From positions 7,520,501 through 7,584,500 of the forward strand of contig CATNEN010000034.1 in the NCBI GenBank assembly GCA_950097015.1: a DNA stretch of 64,000 nt. Direction: 5' to 3'. The notes under the pieces were generated by a model. That model had not been told where the DNA came from and did no database searches. It saw only the letters and a program-made list of their open reading frames with translations. Source of the DNA: Macrostomum hystrix. Lineage: Eukaryota; Platyhelminthes; Macrostomidae. Shown piece after piece: positions 10,010-19,374 of the stretch (positions are counted from its first letter, which is position 1; each line of letters opens with the position of its first letter). Made by a program: the position numbers and the translations under genes.

Positions 10010-10144
10010 GGACAGATGCTGGTAGAGAAACCAAATCCAGTGAAAAGAGTTGTGCTAAGTAATAAGGAAATTCACGAGATTGTGCTACAGTTTGAGACGG
10101 AAGATGGTGTTGGCGTTGATTTCAACGCCAGTTTCAAGACTTAG
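10010..10144 (+). pseudogene. unrecognised ORF end; possibly Maverick minor-capsid tail
   Basis: The C-terminal 45 codons (GGQMLVEKPNPVKRVVLSNK, then EIHEIVLQFETEDGVGVDF) have a beta-strand character resembling the C-terminal strands of single-jelly-roll proteins in virus-like elements. This is only a weak pattern match. The frame opens at 9893, but that upstream part is low-complexity and a splice-acceptor-like TTGCTGGAGGACAG precedes 10016. It is not linked to any other capsid gene here. Confidence 0.25.
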
Positions 10145-10639
10145 AAATCTGAAGGGAATTCAAGAGAGCTCTAGGAGGAAGCAACTAAAAGTAGCAACAG
10201 CAGAGAGGGCAAGCAACTGAAAGAAGAAAGATTAGACTAAGATTCGCCCCGAGATCACTTAATCATTTCAGCGCAAACCCGGTCCGGCATGACAGCAGCG
10301 GCGCCGACGTGGAGCGGCCTCCGATCCGCAGCTGTGCTGACGTGGAGCTGCCTGGAACCGGAGATGCAGCGGTGCTGATGTGGAGCTGCCGGAATCAACC
10401 CGGCCTGTCCCGACCCGCAGCTGCCTGCATCGACCCAGCCCAGCCTGAAACTGGAGCCGCCCGGACCCGATCGGGAACGAGATCTGGAGGAGGCCGGGAC
10501 CGCACAAGAAGACTGGATCGATGAAGGGGAAGGGGATAATGAACAGTAGGAAAGAGGTCTCGGTAGAAGCGGGAACGAGTCCTAACTCAACTAAGGCGTT
10601 TTCAGGACTTTCACCCACCCTCCATAGAAAAGGGGTTGG
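10145..10639. other. GC-rich tail, probably end of a gypsy pol, with polypurine tract
   Basis: The frame ending near 10549 has a low-complexity Pro/Arg/Glu composition like gypsy integrase tails, ending in an acidic QEDWIDEGEGDNEQ*. A purine-rich AGAAAAGGGGTTGG sits at 10626-10639 just before an LTR-like start. The longer ORFs on either strand have no family signature. Confidence 0.35.
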
Positions 10640-10946
10640 TGTGCCGACCAACCAACTAGTCTAATGATAATGACTGTACAAGACTCGAGGCTGCGACCTC
10701 AACCAGCATAAATCTTCTTGCGAATGTTGCTACGGTATTGCCTTTCCCTCGGATCGAGGGGTTTTAAATATATTATATAAGGCGGAGCGGAGCGCAGAAA
10801 AAAGGCGCCCCGCGAGTTTGTTGGAGAATCAGGTTTGAGCTCCGTTAAGTCAAATAATTATAAAACTAACGGTGTTTGAGTTCTTTCTTAATTTGATCCC
10901 GAGGTAAAACCCGGAAGAAATCGCACCAGTCAGCCGAGATACTGAG
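10640..10946 (+). mobile_element. LTR-like segment (gypsy), copy 1
   Basis: It begins TGTGCCGACCAACC after a polypurine tract, has TATATAA at 10774-10780 followed by a GGCGGAGCGGAGCG start region, and matches 48232-48548 up to GCCGAGATACTG. It is probably a 3' LTR here. Its exact right end is not determined, because the second copy is truncated at the point where the match stops. Confidence 0.55.
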
Positions 10947-11106
10947 ACTCGATAGTCGTTAGGAGTTATAGCCTTCAAGACAACTAGACTGCAACAAACC
11001 GCTAGACTACATATAGGAAACACCAAAACAGAGACCGAAACTTGAAGCGTTATAACGGTGAAGAGTTTGTATTGGCGTTCATCATTGAGAGAATGTAAAA
11101 AAACAA

Positions 11107-11487
11107 TTACAATTGCTTAATGATTTCTGCAAAGTTATAGTAGCTGTCGTAGTCCTTTACGTAGGTTACTCCATACTTATGAAACCAGTGTCTTTGGAGA
11201 GCTTGATTAATATTACGAACATTGATATCGACGTTGGGCCAATGTTTCCACATGCACTCGCTGCATTCTTGTTTGCATCGGTACTTACTCTTGTAATTAG
11301 GGTCGTGCTCGGCATAGAAAGATCCTGGAGAGACGATTGGAAACATTTTTAATGAGGATTGAATTTTTTCGGAGGATGAGCACCCTAGGTTTGGGATCTT
11401 GAGTTTTGGGATTGGGAATCTGGGTGTTAGTTTTATGGATTTGGAATCAGAGAAGAAAGAAGACTGATTTCGTCTGGGGGAATACAA
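11107..11487 (-). CDS. hypothetical protein, possible exon
   Basis: The 126-codon frame is open to its stop at 11107. The C-terminal 80 residues look protein-like: PGSFYAEHDPNYKSKYRC, CKQECSECMWKHWPNVDINV and a Tyr-rich end KDYDSYYNF. Four clustered cysteines (CKQECSEC plus the preceding C) could bind zinc or form disulfides. The first 45 residues are weak and may be non-coding, so the true start or upstream exon is uncertain. I do not recognise the family, and no paralogue occurs in the window. Confidence 0.35.
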   Translation of the reverse strand: MYSPRRNQSSFFSDSKSIKLTPRFPIPKLKIPNLGCSSSEKIQSSLKMFPIVSPGSFYAEHDPNYKSKYRCKQECSECMWKHWPNVDINVRNINQALQRHWFHKYGVTYVKDYDSYYNFAEIIKQL

Positions 11488-11765
11488 ATACTGGTTTGTG
11501 GATAAAGAATTTCAGAAGGGGGCAGGGGGCCTTTTTTCCCTGATCTCTTCGGAATAATGAGAATACTGGTTTACTATACTCACAGAATGCAACTCACTAA
11601 CTGATCTGGAATATTAAAAGTAGAGAATTTAGAATATGGAGACCGATTTTTGAGACGGCAGGGACCCTTTTCCTGATCTCTTCGAGAATAATAAAGTTTA
11701 TAGTTTGTGGATTATCGAGGCTGCGATAATTTTTGTCCCAGATAGCCCCTTTCGCATACTATTAT

Positions 11766-11857
<92 letters not shown>
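11766..11857. repeat. (CTTG)n microsatellite
   Basis: About 23 perfect tetranucleotide units. The same place in the 5' flank of gene copy 1 (about 2545) has only three units, so this is a lineage-specific expansion inside the duplicated module. The poly-LACL and KQAS ORFs across it are artefacts. Confidence 0.95.
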
Positions 11858-12463
11858 AATTTTTGATTTTCTCTATTCTGAACGGCAGTCAATCTCATGC
11901 AAAATTTTCAACAGCCGACAATCATGCCACACTGCTTCTCTGTGATCACTTGTAGGCAACAAAGTAAGTAAAAGGAAGTAAAAATTGTAACAATAATATC
12001 GGAATCAAAATCTGATTCGAAAATGAAGCGCGCACAATAGATACTACTGCTCAATGTGAGTTGTTGGTGATGTAGAAATTATGCGATGGGATGTTCACGA
12101 TTACAAATTTGTTGAAATTGATAAATAAATTTTCACAATTCACAGCAATTGCGAAGTGAAGCACTGAACGAAAAGCAAAAAACTTTTTTTCTTGTTTTTT
12201 TTCAAGAATTTCCTTCTAAGAAATATTTCTTAATCTGATAGCGGTTTCAAATTTTAGTTGAAAATATGTATCCAACTTGAAGCAAAGGCATATGCACAGA
12301 GATACTCCTGACGAGTGAACCAGATTAAAATTTTCCTCATTGATTGCACAGCAACCACAACGTCATCTGCATTCCTGAAGGTAAAAATGTAGTTCCTAGG
12401 AAAGAAACAGTTTTCTCTGCTCGTCTGCGCTTAACGTTAAAAATTCCAATCAAACAAAAGCTC

Positions 12464-12470
12464 TATATAA
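12464..12470 (+). promoter_or_regulatory. TATA box of secreted-protein copy 3
   Basis: TATATAA, 78 bp before the ATG at 12542, in the conserved CTCTATATAAGCTTCTGAG context. Confidence 0.75.
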
Positions 12471-12541
12471 GCTTCTGAGAAATTCAAATCAAACTCCAAT
12501 TTCTCGGTTTGTTAATTGGAACTGCCAGAAATTGAATTGGA

Positions 12542-13090
12542 ATGCCAAATCAAAGCAGTTCTGTCATCCTACTGACGCTGGTCCTGCTGGCACTCTGCCT
12601 AGCACTGCCTCTTGCAGCTTCGAACTGCACAGTCATCAACCAAAGCTCGCTGGTTACGCTGATCAATGTGCGAACAGGGAACCGCATGGAAGTTCGTCAA
12701 GACAATGGTTGGTTATTTTTGGACGCAACCGGTAAGGTCGCAACCGGTAATTTAACCTCATTCCGATTCGAAGACGCCTGGCATGGCTCTAAGAAGATCC
12801 TCCTCGACAATCCTGGTTATATTAAAGACATTTATGCACAATGCGGCAACGGCTTTACAATCTACCTTCAAAAAGGATACGCTGATCATGGTCAGATGTG
12901 GTTCATTGTGAATCAGAGCAACTCTACGAACATCAAAGATAATGACATTGTGACCATCAGGAATATGTACTGGATTCACGACTACATTGTTGACACATCG
13001 CCGAAACGATCATCTCTTAGCAGTATTGCCTGCAAGAATCATATTGAAGATGATAAAAAAGATAGGTGGAAGGTCACTGTGATCAATTAG
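12542..13090 (+). CDS. small secreted protein, family copy 3
   Basis: 182 codons, intact. Signal peptide as in the other copies, but the mature N-terminus reads SNCTVINQSSL instead of SKRAVISQSSL. This adds a cysteine and creates N-glycosylation sequons (NCT, NQS), with others at NLT and NQS further on. It shares the RQDNGWLFLDATGKVATG segment with copies 4 and 5 and a longer C-terminus (HIEDDKKDRWKV) with copies 5 and 6. The conserved cysteine pair, QMWFIV motif and DIVTIRN strand are present. It is the most substituted intact copy, with several radical changes (GDGD to DND), suggesting divergence in function or relaxed constraint. Confidence 0.85.
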   Translation: MPNQSSSVILLTLVLLALCLALPLAASNCTVINQSSLVTLINVRTGNRMEVRQDNGWLFLDATGKVATGNLTSFRFEDAWHGSKKILLDNPGYIKDIYAQCGNGFTIYLQKGYADHGQMWFIVNQSNSTNIKDNDIVTIRNMYWIHDYIVDTSPKRSSLSSIACKNHIEDDKKDRWKVTVIN

Positions 13091-13707
13091 TTAGACCTGG
13101 AACTCTTACAAATATACTGCTCTCGTCAGTTGTTCGAATCGTGGTACAAAATGTCTTTCTTTTAGCTTCTTATTCTATTTTCTTCGCACGACTAAAATTT
13201 ATAAAAGGCAAGAATCAATTATTAACTGCGAAAAACGAAGTAACATTGCAACAATGATATCGGAATCAAAATCAGATTCGAAAATGAAGCGCGCACAATC
13301 GATACTACTACTCAATGTGAGTTGTTGGTGATGTAGAAATTATGCGATGGGAAGGTCACGATAAAAATTTTATTGAAATTTAAAAATAAATTTTAAACAC
13401 ACATTGACATTTTTTACATGTGTCCTTGGACATTTCTTCCGTCTCTCTTTGTACATTCACTAAATGTGTCCTTGGACATCCCCTCAGTGTGCTTTTGGAT
13501 GTTTCCTCAGTGTCATACCACATGGACTTAGCATAGGACGAGATCCATTTCGATTTTAATACAAATCTGTTCAAACTACTCGTGAGTTTAGCATTTGTGC
13601 AAAGTTGAGCCAATAAACAAATGAATTCTAACTTTCAGTCAACCAAGGACTGTAGTTATGAAAGTTCATTGTGAAGGCATGCCGTTTTTAAAGCAAGGAA
13701 AGTTACA
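13091..13707. other. conserved 3' module flank of copy 3
   Basis: Same segment as 5477-6057: TGTGTCCTTGGACAT direct repeats, CCAATAAACAAATG, and the AAGGCATGCCGTTTTTAAAGC sequence that always abuts the minisatellite. No gene is recognised. Confidence 0.7.
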
Positions 13708-14257
13708 AAGCTGAGAGGACTGAATCCCAAACTGGGAGGATTTCATCCCGAACTGGGAGGATTGAATCCCAAACTGGGAGGATTGAATCCCAAACTGGGA
13801 GGATTGGATTCCAAGCTGAGAGAAATAAATCCCAAACTGGGATTGGATTCCAAGCAGGGAGGATCGGATTCCAAGCTGAGAGGATTAAATCCCAAACTGG
13901 GAGGACTGGATTCCAAGCTGAGAGGATTAAATCCCAAGCTGGGAGGATTGGATTCCAAGCTAGGAGGATTAGATTCGAAGCTGGGAGGATTGGATTCCAA
14001 GCTGGGAGGATTGGATTCCAAGCTAGGAGGATTGAATCCCAAACTGGGAGGATCGGGTTCCAAGCTGGAAGGATCGAATCCCAAACTGGAGGGATTGATT
14101 CCCAAACTGGGAGGATTGAATTCCAAACTGAGAGGATTGAATTCCAAACCGTGAGGTTGAACCCCAAAATTGGAGGATTGAATCCCAAACTAGAAGGATT
14201 TGAATTTCAGACAAGGAGGATTGGATTCCAAGCTGGGAGGATTGAAATATTTGAAGT
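13708..14257. repeat. 21-bp minisatellite, block 4
   Basis: About 26 units. The right end changes to ATTGAAATATTTGAAGT and is cut by the CsRn1-like LTR. The identical junction at 33873-33887 shows that this insertion predates the segmental duplication. Confidence 0.9.
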
Positions 14258-14459
14258 TGTGGCGGCCGCTCTCTCCAGCGCCCTGCGTGGTGCTAGGGCG
14301 CCCACCCCAACTTTGACTAGCACTTGCGCTGAGCCGGGCCAGTGTGCATAGGGCTTAAGCTCATGTACGCGCGGGCCTATAAATCACTAACTTTTGGAGC
14401 GCGCTGCGCTTAACCTGTTTCTCCGCCAAAAAAAACATTACGTGGCTGCAATCGCCACA
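14258..14459 (+). mobile_element. 5' LTR of CsRn1-like Ty3/gypsy element, unit 1
   Basis: 202 bp with terminal inverted repeats TGTGGCG...CGCCACA and a CCTATAAATC TATA box near 14379. It is followed at once by TTGGTGAGCCCGACTC, a primer-binding-site-like sequence resembling the tRNA-Trp type described for the CsRn1 clade. Near-identical LTRs lie at 33888-34092 and 38351-38558. Confidence 0.85.
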
Positions 14460-14493
14460 TTGGTGAGCCCGACTCTCAAACCGATAGTTTGAG

Positions 14494-15198
14494 ATGACTG
14501 AGTCTGCAGTAGCACTCAAGCTGCCCACGTTTTGGGTCATCCAGCCCCGCGCCTGGTTTATCCAGGCGGAGGCACAATTCACTCTCCGAGGCATTTCGCA
14601 GGACGACACCAAGTACTGTCACCTCGTAGCAGCGCTCGACCAGCAGTCGGCCGAGCGTCTGCTGGATGTGCTGGAGAATCCGCCAACGGAAAACAAGTAC
14701 GGCGTGCTCAAGGACCGGCTTCTTGGCACTTTCGGCCTGACACAGCAGCAGCGGGCCAGCCGGCTGCTCAACCTGGCCGGCCTGGGTGACCGCCGCCCGT
14801 CCGAACTCATGGACGAGATGCTGGCACTGCTAGGCGACCATCGGCCATGCATGCTCTTCGAGGAGCTGTTCCGCCAGCAACTGCCAGCCGACATCCGTAT
14901 GGCGCTGGTCTCCGCCGATTTTAGAGACCCGCGGGTGGTCGCGCAGCTCGCGGACCGGCTCTGGGCAAGCCGCGCCCAGCCCTTGGCAGCCGCCTCGCTG
15001 GCGCACGACCAGCCAGTAGTTGCCGCCGCAGCTCGGCAGGCCACGGACGCCGGTCCAGTCCGGGCCCAGCCACAGCAGCACCAGCCCAGAGAGGTAGGCG
15101 GTCCGGTCTCTTTTTTCCACCGGAAGTTCGGCTCCAAGTCCCGGCGTTGTGAACAGCCCTGCCGGTACTCGGGAAATGGACCGGCCGGCCGTCAGTGA
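14494..15198 (+). CDS. gag: Gag of CsRn1-like gypsy element, unit 1
   Basis: 234 codons. Residues 9-150 match the CsRn1-clade Gag core: LPTFW, AWFIQAEAQFTLRGI, LLGTFGLTQQQRASRLLNL and PSELMDEMLALLGDHRPC. The C-terminal zinc-knuckle position reads SFFHRKFGSKSRRCEQPCRY; the family normally has a CxxH-type first cysteine, and here phenylalanine/serine stand in its place. The ORF ends with TGA at 15196, in the same frame as the protease downstream. The overlapping 172-codon antisense ORF is a shadow caused by GC3 bias. Confidence 0.85.
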   Translation: MTESAVALKLPTFWVIQPRAWFIQAEAQFTLRGISQDDTKYCHLVAALDQQSAERLLDVLENPPTENKYGVLKDRLLGTFGLTQQQRASRLLNLAGLGDRRPSELMDEMLALLGDHRPCMLFEELFRQQLPADIRMALVSADFRDPRVVAQLADRLWASRAQPLAAASLAHDQPVVAAAARQATDAGPVRAQPQQHQPREVGGPVSFFHRKFGSKSRRCEQPCRYSGNGPAGRQ

Positions 15199-15575
15199 AT
15201 GCCTCGACGGCCGGCAGCAACAGTCTCCTGCTCATCCCCGACGTGGCCACCGGTCAGCATTTTTCCGGTCTCAGGGGCCGACGCCCGCACGCACCCACCC
15301 AGCCCGCCACTTTTCGCGGCCAACGGCAGCCTGATACGTACCTTCGGCAGCCAGACGCTCACAATTGACCTCGGCGTCAAGACCTGCACCTGGCCGTTCA
15401 TCCTTGCCGAAGTGTCCCGACCGTTGATCGGCGCCGATTTTCTGCGGCATCATGGCCTCTTGGTGGACCTGCCGAACCGTCGCTTGCTGGACGCTAGCTC
15501 GTTGTCCAGTGTTCACCTGGTGCTCGGCTCTGGCACGGCCCCGCAGTTGGCCGCCGCGGTTGCCGGAGACCCGTA
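15199..15575 (+). pseudogene. aspartic protease region of CsRn1-like element, unit 1
   Basis: In frame with gag after its stop. It reads FPVSGADARTHPPSPPLFAA then GSLIRTFGSQTLTIDLG and RPLIGADFLRHHGLLVDLP, the retropepsin pattern. The active-site triplet is SGA without the preceding aspartate (expected D-T/S-G), so the enzyme should be inactive. Shortly after, at about 15570, the sequence jumps to PKSSGGWRP of reverse transcriptase, implying loss of the RT N-terminal 100 or so residues. Unit 2 shares both defects. Confidence 0.65.
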
Positions 15576-16850
15576 TATATTGTGCCCAAATCCTCAGGCG
15601 GTTGGCGGCCCTGTGGGGATTTTCGGCGGCTCAATGATGCCACGGTACCTGACCGTTACCCGGTGCCACACATCCAGGAATTCTCAGCGCGGCTGTCCGG
15701 ATGCAAAATATTTTCAAAAATCGACCTAGTTCGCGGCTATCATCAAATCCCGGTCGCGGAGGCCGACATCGCTAAGACGCCTGTCATCACCCCTTTTGGC
15801 CTGTTTGAGTTTCTTCGCATGCCTTTCGGTCTTAAAAATGCCGCCCAGGCCTTCCAGAGGTTGATCGACACAGTCTGCCAGGACCTGGACTTCGTGTTCG
15901 CCTACATTGACGACTTCCTGGTGGCGAGCAGCGATCCTCAACAGCACCTGAAGCACCTGCGTGTGCTGTTCCAGCGCCTGGCCGACAACGGCCTCCTAAC
16001 CAACCCGGCTAAATGCCAGTTTGGCCGCAGTGAAATTGACTTCCTGTGTCACCGCATTGACAGCCGTGGGGCCGTGCCGCTGCCCGACAAGGTCGACGCC
16101 ATCACTCGGTTCGCGCCGCCTGCGACCGTCAAGGGCCTACAGGAGTTTGCCGGTATGGTGAACTTCTATCACCGGTTCGTGCCGCGTGCCGCTCAACTGC
16201 TGCGCCCTATCTACGGTGCCCTGGCCAGCAAGGAAAAGTTTGTTCAGTGGACGCCGGAGCTGACGGATGCTTTCAACAGTACGAAGCGCGCTCTGGCAGA
16301 AGCCGCCATGCTCGCCCATCCACAGCTCGGCGCTCCAACGGCGCTGACGGTCGACGCCTCGGACACCGCCATAGGGGCGGTCCTGGAGCAGCGCATCGGT
16401 GAGGCGTGGCAGCCGCTGGCGTTCTTCAGTCGGCAGCTGCGTCCCGCTGAACATAAGTACAGCGCTTTTGACCGTGAGTTGCTCGCTCTCTATCTCGCCA
16501 CTAGGCACTTTCGCTACTTTTTGGAAGGCCGCTTTTTCACCGCCTACACCGACCACAAGCCCCTAGTGGCGGCCAAGCTGTCGAACCCGTGGTCGGCACA
16601 TCAGCAGCGGCACCTCGCATACGTGTCGGAGTTCACCACCGACATCCGGCACGTAGCGGGCAAAGACAACCCGGTGGCCGACGCACTGTCCCGCTGCACC
16701 GTTGCCTCCGTGCAGCCGCTGCTTCCTGGTATCGACTATGAGGCCCTAGCGCGTGCGCAGACTTTAGACGACCCTGCGCTTGCGGACACCGGTCTCAGGC
16801 TAGAACGAGTGGCGCTGGCCCCTGCTTGGAGGTTCTCTGCGACACCGTGA
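15576..16850 (+). pseudogene. pol: reverse transcriptase-RNase H of CsRn1-like element, unit 1
   Basis: One open frame carries the RT fingers/palm ([49 protein letters not shown]) with catalytic YIDD in [11 protein letters not shown], then RNase H ([46 protein letters not shown]). The N-terminal part of RT is missing through a deletion at about 15570. The frame overlaps the integrase frame near 16830, where it ends with ...WRFSATP*. Gypsy order RT-RH-IN. Confidence 0.85.
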
Positions 16851-17947
16851 CCGGCCGTCCACGACCGCTGGTGCCCGCCGACTTCCGCCGTGCCGTCTTC
16901 GACGCCATCCACAGCCTGGCGCAGCCGTCGGTCCGCAGCACACGGCGCCTTGTGTCCGAAAAGTTCGTGTGGCCCGGACTCAAGAAGGACGTCGGCCAGT
17001 GGGCACGCAGCTGAATCGCCTGCCAGACGGCCAAAGTCCAGCGGCATGTGATCGCTCCACCGTCTAGCATCCCGGTGCCCAACAGCCGTTTTGCCCATGT
17101 CCACGTTGATCTGGTTGGTCCGTTGCCGCCGTCTCGTGGTTACACCTATTTGCTGACAGCAGTCGACCGTTTCTCCCGCTGGCCGGAGGCATTTCCAATG
17201 GTCGACACCTCTGCCGCTTCCTGCGCATCTGTTTTCATCGCCGGCTGGATCGCCCGCTTCGGTGTCCCCAGCGACATCACGTCCGACCGCGGCTCCCAGT
17301 TCACCTCAGAGCTGTGGACCAACGTATCCAAGCTGCTTGGCATGCAGTTCCATCACACAACGGCCTTTCATCCGCAGTCAAATGGACTGGTGGAGCGTTT
17401 TCATCGCCAGCTCAAGGCATCCCTGATGGCACGTCTGACTGGACCGGCTTGGGTGGACGAGCTTCCCTGGGCACTGCTGGGCATCAGGACGACCCCCAAG
17501 GAGGACATTGGCGCCTCCTCTGCAGAGCTGGTTTACGGCGCGCCGCTGACCGTGCCGGGCAAGTGCCTTCAGGCGACGCCCGCGACAATCTCCTACGACC
17601 AGTTCCTAGCCCAGCTTCGCGGTGCTGAGAAATCATTTCGACCGCCTCCGACCTCACGACACGGCCGCGTTGCACCCTCCGTGCCCGACGCACTGGACGC
17701 TTGCACGCACGTTTTCATCCGCCGTGACGGCCACCGCCCGTCGCTGCAAAGACCGTATTTCGGCCCATTCAAGGTGCTCGAGCGCAACACCAAAACCTTT
17801 CTGCTCGATTTATACGCGGCACGATCACGTGGCGGTAGATCGGCTGAAGCCTGTGGTGCTGGACCCCTGCGAAGCAGTACCGGCCCCACCGATGCGACCC
17901 AGAGGCCGCCCTCGCCGGGATGCTCGTCAACCGCTGAAAGACAATGA
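16826..17947 (+). pseudogene. integrase of CsRn1-like element, unit 1
   Basis: The zinc-binding N-domain (HSLAQPSVRSTRRL, FVWPGLKKDVGQW) is interrupted by TGA at 17012, exactly where the first Cys of the HHCC motif is expected (RS*IACQ). The rve core follows in the 17048-17947 frame: FAHVHVDLVGPL (D), ITSDRGSQFTS (D) and GLVERFHRQLK (E). The C-terminal chromo-free tail changes frame near 17820. Nonsense and frameshift changes mean it is inactive. Confidence 0.8.
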
Positions 17948-18104
17948 GCCTGAACCTGCCGCAGTTGCGCCAAGGCCACCGCCGCGGACGTATCAACCAG
18001 CAGGTCACCAGCCAAACGCCGCGGCTCCTCCTGATCCGATTAAGCGTCGTCAGCTACCACCGCGCCGATGCCGGCCGACTCGATTTCGCTAATAGGCCAG
18101 CGCT

Positions 18105-18116
18105 AGGGGGGAGCCA
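18105..18116 (+). repeat. polypurine tract / LINE target-site duplication, left copy
   Basis: AGGGGGGAGCCA is the expected polypurine tract just before a 3' LTR. Identical 12 bases lie at 38339-38350 on the other side of the LINE in unit 2. I infer a 12-bp target-site duplication made when the LINE inserted in the tract. Confidence 0.7.
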
Positions 18117-18235
18117 CTTGACTTACTTGACTTAGCGGCAGGGAGCCTCCATGACGGACGCAGCGAGGAGGCGGCTGATGCCGCCCATATCGCTAACCCC
18201 TGGCAGCCAGACAGCCTCCAGCGAGGCGGTGCCGC

Positions 18236-19113
18236 TCAGGGTGGTCCGTCGGTCGATTCCGCCGCGCGATCTTCCTCGCCATAGGCTGGGAAGAAATCAG
18301 CTCGGCCGGTATCCCGGAGGAAGTGGGCGAGCTGTGGGATGTTCTCGGGCGAGCAGGCTTCGGCGAGAGTCGGTGCCGGCCCGAGATGTTTTAGCCTAGC
18401 CCGGGTGATGGCCGGGCAGTGGCAGATGAAATGCTCGGCATTTTCGCGTCCGGAGCAGCAGAAGGGACACGTTTCCTCAGGCACGTGGCCTTGAAGGTAG
18501 CGGTGTCTGGTGAAGCAGCCATGTCCCGAAAGGGCCATAGTGACTGCTCTTAGGTCTCTGCGGTTAAGCCTGAGTAAGGCCTTACGCAGGTTACTAGAGG
18601 GGGTTGGCACCGCAGCCCTGGACTGGCGACAGTTCAGGGTGCTGGACCACCTCCTCCGGTGCTGGGTCTCCATCCAGCGGTTGATGCTGGAGTTGACAAC
18701 AGAGACGGGGATCGGGGACTCCGGGCCCGGGCCCATCAGGGAGCTGGCTGCTCCAGCCTTAGCAAGCTGGTCCGCCATCTCATTCCCTGTGAACCCGGCA
18801 TGCCCAGGGATCCACAGCAGCTCCACCTTGTTAGACTGCGCCAACCCGTTTAACTGGGTGTTGCAGTCCAAGGTGGTTCTGGAGCGAGAGGTGCAGCGGC
18901 TGAGGGCCTTGAGGGCTGCTTGACTGTCGGAGTGAAAAAAGATCCTCCGACCAGACCAGCCAGCTGCCTCTGGCGCAGCTCAGCCGCACAGAGGCTGATG
19001 GCGAGCACTTCGTTTTGGAAAACGCTAGAGCTCTTGCCACAGTATTGGGAGTGGGTCCAGAGGACCTCACCACCCGAGGCGACGCACACTCCGAATCCCG
19101 ATTTACCGTTCAT
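18236..19113 (-). pseudogene. LINE RNase H and C-terminal finger, unit 1
   Basis: Read over two frames: 19113-18850 gives GKSGFGVCVASGGEVLWTHS and the E-bearing [20 protein letters not shown], then 18871-18236 gives [39 protein letters not shown] (RNase H His/Asp end) and the cysteine-rich [20 protein letters not shown]-terminal RNase H is characteristic of the I, R1 and related LINE groups. A frameshift lies near 18860. Confidence 0.75.
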
Positions 19114-19374
19114 CAGAGAGCCGTCAGTGTAACAATGGACTGCCGGGTCATCCCAGCAGTCCTTTACCTCATTACGAGGGGAGATGCTGACTTTGTACCT
19201 GTGGCTCCGGAGTAAAGTGGCCGGGGCCCCGTCCGAAAGGATGGTGAGCCCTCCGCACTCGCCCAGAGTTTTCAGGCAGAGGTCAGAGTGAGGCAGAAGG
19301 GAGCGCTTCGAGAAGGCTCGCGAATTCTGGAAGGAGACACCCGCATCAAGAAGACGACGGGTGGACTTTGCTGC

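Noticed and set aside
11698-11955. ORFs of KQAS or LACL repeats
   Set aside because: Artefacts of the (CTTG)n microsatellite.
14619-15137. 172-codon antisense ORF over gag (also at 34252)
   Set aside because: GC-rich shadow of the CsRn1-like Gag; composition (Ser/Arg/Cys-rich) is typical of antisense frames, with no family signature.
17012-17014. Selenocysteine or programmed readthrough at the integrase TGA
   Set aside because: The stop replaces a zinc-binding Cys in an element with several other lesions; simple nonsense mutation is the plain explanation.
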